From contig NC_036450.1 in NCBI RefSeq assembly GCF_002775205.1, positions 10,396,979 to 10,460,978 of the forward strand: a stretch of DNA of 64,000 bases, in the 5' to 3' direction. This DNA is from Xiphophorus maculatus. Taxonomy: Eukaryota; Chordata; Actinopteri; Cyprinodontiformes; Poeciliidae. The notes beneath the pieces are model-generated. The model made no database searches. It was not told the origin of the DNA and saw nothing but the letters and a program-made list of their open reading frames with translations. Both the position numbers and the translations under genes were made by a program. Shown in pieces: positions 36,301 to 46,673 of the stretch; positions within the stretch are counted from its first letter, which is position 1; each line of letters starts with the position of its first letter.

Positions 36301-39095
36301 ATGTCAGCAGCGGGACAGGCCTCCAGGAGCCTGGAGATCCCGGCTGTCCGGAGGATCGCTATCCACGATGCAGCCCACATGCCCAAGGAGTACTCCACGA
36401 CCCCGGGAGGAACTCTGTTCAGCACCACGCCAGGAGGTAAACATGCGTTGGACCCTGACAGATGGTGGAAAGTTTAGGATTTGTGTGTGAGTGTGTGTGT
36501 GTGCGTTTGTTTTTGGATTATTAGGTTATAAACTTCAGATTCAGTAACATTAATCAGACAAGGAAAACATGCAGTCAGTCATAGACTATTTATAGTGCGG
36601 CTCTTTCAGCTGCTGCAGAAACATGTTTACAAGAGGAGGACCCAATTGTGTAATACTAAACATTATAGAAATGTATTCAGTTGTCTCTTGTAAAAACTCA
36701 AATTTAAAGGACGCACTGAAAGCTATATTATTACTTTCCTTATTACTGTATTTAAAACTGTTCTTCAGTGATGAAATGGACAGTGTTTTTGCTGTAGATT
36801 TTGAGTTTTTCACAGTAGAACAATTTTATTCTCAGCTGTTGTGTTTTGTATGTTGACACAATTTTGTAATAAGTGCTATAACTGAAATTACTGAAAAAAT
36901 CAACCATTATTCCACCTTACAATAAAATGGTATTTTTCTGAAATAATTACAGAAGGTTAAACATTAGAGATGCAACATGTGTTCACAGTCAATCAGAAAG
37001 CCTTTAATCTACTGCTGTAAAACAAAATAATGTTTTACTGTTAGTTGTATTGTGTTAATTTAATATTCATTTTACAGTTAACGTCTATGTATGTTGATGT
37101 TGGCAATGAAAACTTAGATAAAAAGAGTATGCATATTTATATTTTTGTTTTAGGATTAATGCTATTGCACAAAGTCCTAACCAGTCATCAATAAGCTGTC
37201 AAATAAAGACATCCTGGAGCCTCCTGGGGACATTTCCAGCTTGGGGCCTTTGTTCAAGAAAAGTGTAAAACCATCCTATTTGCTGTGAAAATTTGGCTCA
37301 GATGCACATGCTCGTTTTTACTGATAACATGTTCAGTGACATTATCAGCTCAGACCGTTTCAGCAGATAGTACACAGCGTCATTAAAGTTTGGGACTGAA
37401 GTCTAGATTCTCGGTCATAGGAACGCATGGAGAGCAGAAAATAGTAACTTGTCACTGACTAACAGCATTTTTCATGCATTTCAGCATTTTTTAAAATCTT
37501 TTCTAGATTACAAGATTTATTTAACTCATTTGTCATTAATGCTGATGCTACATGCTGCGCTGATCAACTACGGTACTTGCACCCGTATCAAATATTTTCT
37601 AAAAATGCTCAAATAAATTGGATCCTTTGATCGTAGTAGAATAATCACTGAAAAAAATGTGGTGCCCTTTGAAAATTTTTTTTACTTCCATCGTTCTCCC
37701 CACATTTGTTGGAAGATAAAACTGAAATATATAAAACGCCTGTTAGATTGTTAGAAATCAAATGGACTTTACCACATCTTTAGTTAGGTATTAAACATGT
37801 AAATGAATAAATACCTGTTTTAACTCTTGTTCTGTTTAAATCCTGATGTCAAAACTGTCAAATTAAGATTTGAGATCTAAAAGTTTCTAATACAGCTTCA
37901 CCAACTGCCAAGGTGCATAAAGAAAGAAAGACTACTTCTCCAAATTAAAAGTTCTCATATGCCACAAATGTTGGCACTAAATAAACACAAAATTTTACAA
38001 AATGGTCAGATTGTTTTGGAAAAAGGGATCTATAAATCATCTTCGGTTTGAAACATTGAAAAAGGGTCTTACTTGCTTATCTTTGCTCTACAAAAAGGCT
38101 ATCTCATGCTGGTATCCTAATTCTGTGTTTGACTTTATGAAATCAAGGCCGCGTCTGGCATCGTTGCACTCAAACTGATGAAATAGTTTGCGTTTGTTTG
38201 ACTCTCAACTATATGCATGGGTGAGTGAGTGCGCCCAAGTCTGCTTTTGAGAAAAAGTGACAGCATGTTTGTTGTCCTGCGTACTATGAATTTAAAAAGA
38301 CGGCAAACCATGTTAGAAAAAGCCAAATGTCTTTTGTTTTGTTTATTTTTTGCCATCAATTATTCTAAGAAAATGTGTCCATCTGCAACAACATGCTTAT
38401 TTTGACATGCTACATTTGTACTTTTTTTTTTTTACTACAGTTGTCAGCCAAAGTAGATTATTCTGGGAGCAACTAATACTTTGTAGCTACACTTTGGACA
38501 AAAAAGACACATTTATTTTAGACAACTTTAAAGATGTGATAATAGGTGAAGTTGTGCCATAAGTTATTTTGAATTTATTAAATTTATTATGGATTTTTAG
38601 ATGTTCGTACCATTTATAAAGTTTTTCTTGGTGGAAAGAAAACCTACATAGCACACTTTAAAATACTTCCATAATCAGCTGCTGATTCCTTTGATTTTTA
38701 TAGTCCTGTTTAAAATATAACTCAACAATAAATGTTCTTGTACATAACTTTTGCCTGCTGTGTTATTGCTGCCACCTGCAGGCACCAGAATCATTTACGA
38801 CAGGAAGTTCCTGCTGCAGTGTCGGACCTCTCCTCTGACCCGTACGCCTCCCAAACTTCCCGATATTCCCGGAGTCACAAGGCCGCTTGACCCAGAGTTG
38901 TCCAGTAATGAAAACCAGCCTGAAGAATTACCCAGCAACAACGCAGATGACCACAGCCTGAACACAGAGGAGAACTCGGGTACTGTTTTTTATTTACCAG
39001 CTGACTTTGTACTCTCCTATTTCTGTCAGCCTTATTGTAATTTTTTTTCTCTCTCTCTTACAGCGGAAGACGCCCAGTTTGAAATGGACATCTAA
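36301..39095 (+). CDS. eif4ebp1: Eukaryotic translation initiation factor 4E-binding protein 1
   Basis: Represses cap-dependent translation by occupying the eIF4G site on eIF4E until mTORC1 phosphorylates it. Exons 36301-36436, 38782-38979 and 39064-39095 give 366 nt (121 residues plus TAA), close to the 118 of human 4E-BP1. Visible signatures are two TTPGG phosphosite segments ([17 protein letters not shown]), the eIF4E-binding helix YDRKFLL at the start of exon 2 (YxxxxL-phi), the downstream TSPLTRTPP phosphosites and the C-terminal TOS motif FEMDI that recruits Raptor. The N-terminal RAIP motif reads LEIP. Paralog choice (1 rather than 2 or 3) rests on linkage to ank1, as on human 8p11; the protein alone is ambiguous between 4E-BP1 and 4E-BP2. 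Confidence 0.9.
36437..38781. other. eif4ebp1 intron 1, no feature recognised
   Basis: A 2.3-kb intron, with a GT-rich run at about 36483-36507 directly after the donor. The rest is AT-rich. Short open frames at 36623-36856 and 38135-38562 show no family resemblance. Confidence 0.7.
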
Positions 39096-39692
39096 ATGTT
39101 AGCAGCAACAAGCAATGAAGTAATGCTGACATTTATGTGGTTATGAGATGGTTGAAACGACAAGTCCAGTCTAAGTCAGCTTTATAATCTGACAGAAAAC
39201 AACCATGTCTTTTCTAATGTCAACTATTTGCTAAAATGTTGAGCCTAAAACATTAACTAACTAAAACTGCTTTTTCACTTTGTTAGATGTATGACATGTA
39301 ATTCCTTAAATTGTTTTTTTGTTTTTTTTTTGTGACTTATGTTTACTTTGAAAATAATATGATATGAAGTCTATTAATAGGACTAGTCTAGTTGAGAACC
39401 TAGTTTTGCAATCTGTGATAACTTTTATGGCCACATGAGGGCAGCAGACACAAGTTCCATACTTTGAGATCCCGTTGTGTTTGTCAATTTCAAGTCAATT
39501 TATTTGCATTACTTGCAGTTGCTTGAACACTAAGTGATTGTGAAGTTACATAAATTATCAGCAGAGGTCTTCTTAATATATGACTGTATTTTACTGTCAC
39601 TCATCAGTTGTTTGTTCCTTAATTTCCAAGATCATTTTAGAATTATTTCATGCATTTTTTAATGAAAAATGAAACCTCTACCAAGATGGTAA

Positions 39693-39698
39693 AATAAA
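39693..39698 (+). terminator. eif4ebp1: Candidate eif4ebp1 poly(A) signal
   Basis: AATAAA about 600 nt after the stop codon. Another AATAAA at 40244-40249 is a later alternative that would place the transcript end very close to the convergent nodal-related gene. Confidence 0.4.
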
Positions 39699-40282
39699 AA
39701 TATTTTATGGCTGCAAAATGTTACATAATAAGCTAATAGTTTTTACAAACTATAAGCTTGTAAAAAATATATATGTTGGAGCTTTGAACTTTTTTTTTAC
39801 TGTGAACATCATTAAAAGTCACTGTTAATGCATTCTTTAACCAAAACTAAACTATTGTTTCTTTTCTGTTGGTTTTTTTTTTTTTTTTCTTACTATACAT
39901 CAGAAAGTGCTTGAAGAAAATGTGCAACCATTACAAAAAATTAGCTGAAGCAAAACTGGACACTGCAATACATCATTAACCCAAAACACACTAGTATATC
40001 CACCAAGGGCTGGCTGAGTTAAGAAACATGTCATCGCTGAAACTGACCAATATGAGAGGCTAGTTGATGATTTCAGGGTAGAGCTTTTTTTACATAACCC
40101 AGTCATATATTGCAATACAAAAAATACATTAATAATGCAAAATACATTAGTATTAAAATTAACCTTAATCCAGAATTTTTGGGTGGAAAAAGCTGATGAA
40201 ACAGGGTCAGTCCTATCCAAAATGTTCTAAAATTATTTTTTGTAATAAAACACATAACAGTTCTCATTCAAAATTGTGTTAA

Positions 40283-40288
40283 TTTATT
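40283..40288 (-). terminator. Candidate poly(A) signal of the nodal-related gene
   Basis: TTTATT on the + strand is AATAAA on the - strand, about 300 nt after the stop codon of the nodal-related gene at 40584. It is the first clear hexamer noticed downstream. Confidence 0.45.
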
Positions 40289-40583
40289 GTATTATCAAAC
40301 ACAGCAAACATACAGATGGGTCAGTATGACCTAAACATTCCAGTTCCACCATTCTTATTTTGTCAGTGGCGTTAAAAAATAAGTCACTGAACATAATATG
40401 AGTACAACTTGTGCATAAAAGGCACAACTTGATGTATTGTAAAAAATCTAATAGTGCTTCTATTAAGAGAGTCCATCTCAAGTCCAGCTATTACCTCCCT
40501 ACTGATTTCATTTCTCTTGCTTTTGTCCAAGTTTGAGATTAGATGTAAAGTGCCTGTAGTTTTTTTAGCCACTTTTTGTGTCC

Positions 40584-42048
40584 TCAGTGGCAGCCACACT
40601 CCTCCACGACCATGTTCTCATGATGCTTCATCACCATCCTCCCGTTCTCGTAGTACAGCATTGAAAGTGGTGCCAGGCGTGTGGGCACACAAGACAGACT
40701 TGGTACCTTGTCTGGTAGGTGTAGCTTCAACAGGCTCTGTAAGGAAAAACAGAAAATTGTTAGATCATAACTCCTCAAATATGTATTGGCATCATTAGAT
40801 ATGTATACTGCAGCATTTTAGCCTTACCTGCATGTATGCATGGTTGGTTGGAGCGAAGGTCTCATCTACAGGTGTAGGACATGTCCCTTCACAGCGATAA
40901 GCATTGAACCGTTTGGGATAGACGATCCACTCGCTCCAGTTGAACTTCTCAAAGTCTATCCACATGTCCTCCTTCCTGCAGAGATCACTTTTCCCCTCCT
41001 CCCTTGCAGCGTCTCTCTGCCGCTGCCATTCCTGTCCATGCCTCTTTTTCCTGTGGCTCCTCATCGTGGCGGTGGGCACCCTGTCCAGGTTGACGTACTT
41101 GGAGTGTTCTGCAGTGCGGATCAGTGTTGGCATTCGCTGGCTGCGTGGGCTCTGCCTAGAGAAGACCACTATCATCACCCTATTGGCCGTTGGGTGCTGG
41201 ATTCTCTGCTGCTCATGATCCTCTTTCACCTGAGTTACATCCTCCTCCATTCTCTGAACTGGGGGTCGCCGATAAAGCCAGCGGCGGATCATCTTGGTCA
41301 TGTTGAATACTTTCCATGCTGAGGTTGAGACCACTGAGCTTGGATGAGCTCTCAGGCGTCCCAGAAGCAGCCTGCTCTCAGAGCAGTCCGTAACAGAACA
41401 TCGTTCCCAGTTGGAGTGATAGATGTCTATGGAGGCAGTGGAAGACTCTGTGAAGGCAGGCTGACGGATGTGGAGCTCAGCCAGGTGGATGTTATCACTT
41501 GGAGACATGGAGGACAAGTCGAAGATAACTGACCATTTCTCACTAATCTGATAGCAACCTGGAGAAAAAGAAATTAGAATTTTAGACAAAGATGCAAAAG
41601 AAGACTCCATATTTTCCATCTTATTTGAAACTCGTTGGTCAAAAAAAGGGAAAAAAGGAATAGAATCCAACAGCTTTTCTACCTATTAACTTTAGACAAT
41701 AAGACAGATGTTTCACTATAATGATGAATAGGAGTCCTACTACTCACTTTTAGCGACTAGGCTGGTCACTGAGTCGGATTCGTGGAGGACGGGGCTATCC
41801 TCCCTCTCGATGCTGCTGATGCCTGCCGAAGATCTGGTCCGATCCTCGGTCCTCATTGTCCGATAGAGCTGCATCATGTACACCGGAAGCCTGTTTCCAG
41901 CGCGTCTGGAGCCGACGGACCGACCCGTCATCCCTCGGAACAGCGCGTCGGGAAGCATCCCGCGGAATGGCTGCGCACAGAGACTCAAAACCAAATCCAC
42001 CAGAAGAAAAAACGCAAACTCCACAGTGAGACCGGTCATAGTTCCCAT
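40584..42048 (-). CDS. Nodal-related TGF-beta family ligand (southpaw/squint class)
   Basis: Secreted morphogen that signals through activin-type receptors with an EGF-CFC co-receptor. Exons on the - strand: 42048-41748, 41558-40828, 40736-40584; 1185 nt, 394 residues plus TGA. The three-exon layout matches Nodal genes. Seen in the protein: signal peptide ([15 protein letters not shown] within the first 30 residues), a prodomain of about 240 residues, the furin site RKKR at residues 270-273, and a 121-residue mature domain with the family motifs [38 protein letters not shown] and the C-terminal VVEECGCH. The mature domain has six, not seven, cystine-knot-region cysteines: the usual CC pair reads SC. 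Teleosts have three nodal genes; linkage to eif4ebp1/ank1 argues for the southpaw/squint pair rather than cyclops, but I cannot decide which. An in-frame ATG three codons in (42039) is an alternative start. Confidence 0.92.
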
Positions 42049-42111
42049 TTATGATGAAGATACTTTCACGAGCAGATGCAGACTGGTCCCCGTGGGATGC
42101 TTAAACACAGT

Positions 42112-42127
42112 TTTATAATCCCGCCTT
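42112..42127 (-). promoter_or_regulatory. TATA box and GC box of the nodal-related gene
   Basis: On the - strand the sequence reads GGCGGGATTATAAAAC, with TATAAA at 42117-42112, 64-69 nt upstream of the ATG at 42048. This places transcription start about 30-40 nt before the ATG, implying a very short 5' UTR. No other TATA-like element lies nearer. Confidence 0.6.
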
Positions 42128-44160
42128 TTCATCCTGTAGTCCTTTGAAGAGACGCGTCAAAGCGGGGATGTCTCTGATCCAAAGACCTTAATGTGACAGG
42201 TCGTTATGAACCGAAACCAAAATGCTCTTTGTAGTGTAACAGGTGTGAAACTTGTAAAAGGAGCTGGTGGGTGCTTTTCTGTGCGTTACAGATCCCACTT
42301 GAAAGGAAGCTCTAACAAAAATATTGGTTAATGAGATTACAGGCCGAAAGACCTGCAGTGATTAATGAGATTATGAGTTAATCAGGTGGAGGAGCGCTTT
42401 CTGTATCAAAGGTCCTGACATGCTTGGAGTCTGTTGGGGAAGAGCTTGCAAAAAGAGAGAGAGACGGGGACTCAAAAACATAACAAGAAATCATACAAAT
42501 GTTATTTTAATTCTCAGAGTTTATAGGGAAAAGTCATATTTGAATAAAATTTGTATTGCATTTTCTTAAAATATTTCCTTGCCTGTATTGAAGTCTACAC
42601 TTTGGCCACTCTACTGATGTAAACCTACTTCTTTTAATGAAGTTAGTTAACACTATAGAAATTGTTTTAATAACACCACCTCTTGAAGATGTATGTTCTT
42701 TATTGAGTGATGCAATTAAATGACTAACAGTTGTAAAGAAAAAAGAAATACATCAGTCTGTGAAAAAGACACACAATTTTTAAAAATTACTTCAATTCAG
42801 AAAATACTTTGTTCAACAGAAAAGGAAATTAAAAGTTGACTGCTAGCAATCTTCCAGACTTTTTTGTCGTAAATTAGACCATTTTTATTTTTGTATTTAG
42901 TCACCTGACAGGGAAATCTTTGTCCTCCAACCCTGCATCACATGAAAGCTTTACTTTGACAGGCCTGCTAATTGTCACCCATTTATAAGACAAACATATC
43001 ACTTAACTTCTTAGCAGTCTTCTAAGCTTTTATTTTTTTCATTGCAGTGATCAAAAAAGGTCTTTGTATTAAAGAAGCATTGTGCTTAAGAAACTCTTTA
43101 TAGGGACAAAAACTTCAAAGAAAAAGAGAACAGTGATGTTGATGCAAATCGTTTCTTTTGCTTTTCATAAACATGTGAGTTTTGTTTTAAGACAAAAGAT
43201 ATGCCAGATTTGAAATGAATGAAACCAGTTGTTTTGTTTTGTTTCTTTTAATCAGGGGTATAAAATTTGGGCCGTCTGAGCAGATTTGAACACAAAACAT
43301 GTAATTTAAAAGCATTACAAATCCTAAAAAAGAATAAAGTGGGGACAAAACTATACAGGCTAACATTTCTAGCATTTGGAAAATAATAAATAACATGCAA
43401 AAATGTATTTTGAGCCATATTTTATGAGAAAAGACAATGTTATGTTCACATAAGAAAGAAGAAAAATCTGTACATTTAACCGCATGCTAATAAGATCTAG
43501 ACTCACAGCTGTGGGGTGATGCATAAACTCACAACAACAGTGAAGTTGATTATTAAATCTGTGCTTATAATAAATTGTGATCTCTCTAAAAATATTCGGA
43601 CATTCCTTAATTGAGACTAATGTAGAAAGAATAATAATTATCTTTCACAATGTATTCAGAAATCAGCGTCACAAATGACCCGAAGCCTAATTGGCTACTG
43701 GTTTGTTCTCGTCGAAAAAATTCATTACATTCAAAATAAAAAAATATAAATATTTTTAACTTATTACTGAAGGAGAAGGTGGGAAATTTAAATGTTTCTT
43801 TAGCAACCTTCGGGAAAAAAAAGATTATTACTCTGATATTTTTCCCAAAATGTTTCCTTTCCTCTGAGAAGTAATTAAGTCAGCGTTAGATATTATTGTT
43901 AGCAATGTCTGTTTCTCTCAGTATGTGGGCAACTTTTGTTTGTCAGCTTCGTCCGACTCTCACTATAAACAAAATAGGTCAAGATTAGCATAATACGTAG
44001 CTCCTTGTGAGATTAACAATGATGGCCTAAAGATAAATAAATAAAAACGTTATATTTTCAAACGTTTTTCTGTTTATTTAAAACTTTTAAATATGTATTT
44101 GCTTCAGGTACACGTTTCAGTTGCATAATTTGACTTTTCTATCATTTTACGAGGTAAATT
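42128..44160. other. Divergent intergenic region, nodal-related gene and receptor gene
   Basis: About 2.0 kb separate the divergent nodal-related gene (-) and the giant receptor (+). It is AT-rich with no coding feature. Nodal genes usually carry FoxH1/Smad autoregulatory sites nearby; no convincing FoxH1 octamer was seen here or in nodal intron 1, though single degenerate sites cannot be excluded by eye. Confidence 0.6.
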
Positions 44161-44162
44161 TG

Positions 44163-44171
44163 ACCGGAAGT
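44163..44171 (+). promoter_or_regulatory. ETS-type motif upstream of the receptor gene
   Basis: ACCGGAAGT, a consensus ETS/GABPA site, lies 72-80 nt before the proposed start codon at 44243. No TATA box was seen. Regulatory role inferred only from position. Confidence 0.4.
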
Positions 44172-44242
44172 CAGCTTCTCTGCGGTAATCACGAGCACCT
44201 GCAGCAGCACAAAACTGATTAAAAGCTCCGTCTCAGGTGTTG

Positions 44243-46673
44243 ATGTTTGTTCGAATGAGTCGCGGGGCCGACATGGACCTGCGCTTGGTCGTTTGCTTCA
44301 TTTTTCTGCCGAATCTAAGATTTTCCTCAGGTAAGTTCTGTGTCAGTCGAAAAGTAATCCTTTTCTAGCTTGACGTTCTTACTCCGACACAAACAACTCA
44401 AAAATGCGCTCGGCGTCTGCAAGGTCCTCGATGCCTGCATTGTTTGTTTTTTGTGGGGTTTTTTTTATTCAACGTTTAAAAATCTAAAAGCCGTCGAGTA
44501 ATACAAGGAGAAATGAGTCAAATGGGCATTGTGCCTGCAACTTCTCCGAGTCACATTATAAGTGCTATAATGAATCGATTACCCAGTGATTTATTTAACA
44601 TTTCTGTTTTGTTTTTCCTATATGACTGGCAGATAATGAAAACCTAAAATTTATTTTCTCAAACTTGAATTGTAAGACTAATTTCGAGAGGGATTTTTTT
44701 TCCTCATTTGAACTTTCTAAATGCATAAATCAGTATACTAAAAAGTATTTTAGTACCTTTAAATGTTTATTTAATAGAAAAATTAAAGCGCATAATTTAG
44801 CATATCTTCATTTTGAGCTCCACTATCCCTGTTGCTTCTGCCCCTTTTATATAATCTTTTTTTCTTCCACTCAAGTTTTAATTGATATGCTTCCCCAGTT
44901 TTGTGACCAGTCACAACATTTCTGTTTAACTTTTTTTTTTTTTTCTCGGCATCAACTCTGAGCTATTCACTTTTTATGCGACTTTGTAAACCTGCTCTTT
45001 TGAAAAACACCCAAGTGGAAAAAACTTTAAACATTTATATTTTTTGTTTGCTTAAGCAAGTGAGAAAAATTCTTATAAAATGAGATTAAATTGCACTGTG
45101 CTCTCTATCACTTAATTTAGGTGTTAACATAATCTGTACTGAACGGATATGATTACAACTTTTCTAATATGCACTCTAACCTTGTCTTTGTCTGTAGGCC
45201 AACTATTGTCTTGCCCTGAGGGTCAGTGGCAGTGTGATGATGGAACCTGCATTACTGCTGTGTGGAGATGTGATGGAGAAGGAGACTGTCTGGACGGATC
45301 AGATGAAATGGACTGTAATGGTATGTCAAAAACTCTTAAAACAAGATTGTCAAAGAACTGTCAGATTTTACATGGCATCTGCTTTGACTTTTTCTTGTTG
45401 CAATCAGCTGCCACAAACTTGGATTGTCCAGCTGGTCAGTTTCCATGCATGGACTCTGTTGGCTGCGTAGACATGTCAGCCCATTGTGATGGACAGAAGC
45501 AGTGTCCCACTGGTTCTGATGAGGAGAACTGTCCAGCCACAGAAGGCTGCCTGGATTCTGAGTGGATGTGTGGAAACCACATCTGCATCCCCAAAGAACA
45601 GTACTGCAATGGACAAAACGACTGCATGGACAACTCTGATGAAGAAGACTGTGGTGAGCTGAAATAGTTTGTGTGGATCTATAGATTGTTGTAAGAGTAA
45701 CTTAAATGAGTTTTCGTAAGAAAACTTTCTCTCTGGAAAAAGAAAATGTGCCAAATGGTTTTCATTGGCTATGTTTGAGATCTTTCAGATTGGAAATGAA
45801 TATTAGAAATGTTGTAATTCCATAAAGGGGACCAAACCTTTGGATGCAGAAAGCACCATAATTAGTAATTGCCAATCAAATCTTCTGTTGGTGCTTGTTT
45901 TGAGTCTTTGTGATGAAGAGATCGGGGTTTTCTGGGGTAGTTGGAAAGTGAAATATTAAACCCTTTAAGCATGTATTGAAAATGTGTTTTCTGACTTGCA
46001 GTGATGGCGGTTTTCAGGAGTCTTTCTTGGTTGGGTTGTACCAACAGAGTTTTTATTGTGTCTTTTTCCAGGTAAATGTAGTGAGAATGGCCTTCAGTGT
46101 CCTGAGGGAAAGTGTCTGTTTGCTGAGGAAAGGTGTGATGGACACATTCACTGTTCTGATGGCAGTGATGAGCCCATAACCTGCGGTAAGCCTGACTACA
46201 TTAACTCAAGCTCTGTAAACACGACTGTCTTCATTTTGTAACCACTGTTGCATCTGCTTTAGGTCGTACCTGCTCTATGTACAATGGCGGCTGCAGCCAT
46301 ATATGCGCAGATGAATCCTGGGGAGTTCGATGCATTTGTCCTGTTGGACACAAGCTCTCCCCTAATGGAGCTGTCTGTGAAGGTGAGTGGGTCATCGTAC
46401 TCTGCATGTCATGAATGACCCTTCCTTTTTGAATGTGTTGAATTAAAATGTCTGTCACTGGTTGGTTTATCCATAATGCTTTTATGGTCTATCCTAACCA
46501 ATTTCAACATTTTTGCATTTGACTCTCAAACCCATTTCTATTTTTAGACTTGGATGAGTGTGCTTCATCTGTTCCTCGATGTGCACATCACTGCACAAAC
46601 ACCATTGGCTCTTACTACTGCCACTGCAGAGAGGGGTTTATACTCAACGGACACAGTACATGTCAAGCTTTAG
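44243..46673 (+). other. Receptor N-terminus: signal peptide, LDLa cluster I, two EGF modules
   Basis: Exon 1 encodes a signal peptide; the third in-frame Met ([19 protein letters not shown]) gives the most typical one, the first Met adds ten residues. Exons 2-4 encode four LDLa repeats, each with six cysteines and the acidic Ca-binding end, such as [16 protein letters not shown]. Exons 5 and 6 encode an EGF-like module ([12 protein letters not shown]) and a calcium-binding EGF ([12 protein letters not shown]…GSYYCHC). All junctions are phase 1. Confidence 0.88.

Noticed and set aside
40840..41322. 160-codon open frame on the + strand opposite nodal exon 2
   Set aside because: Antisense shadow of a conserved coding exon; no family resemblance.
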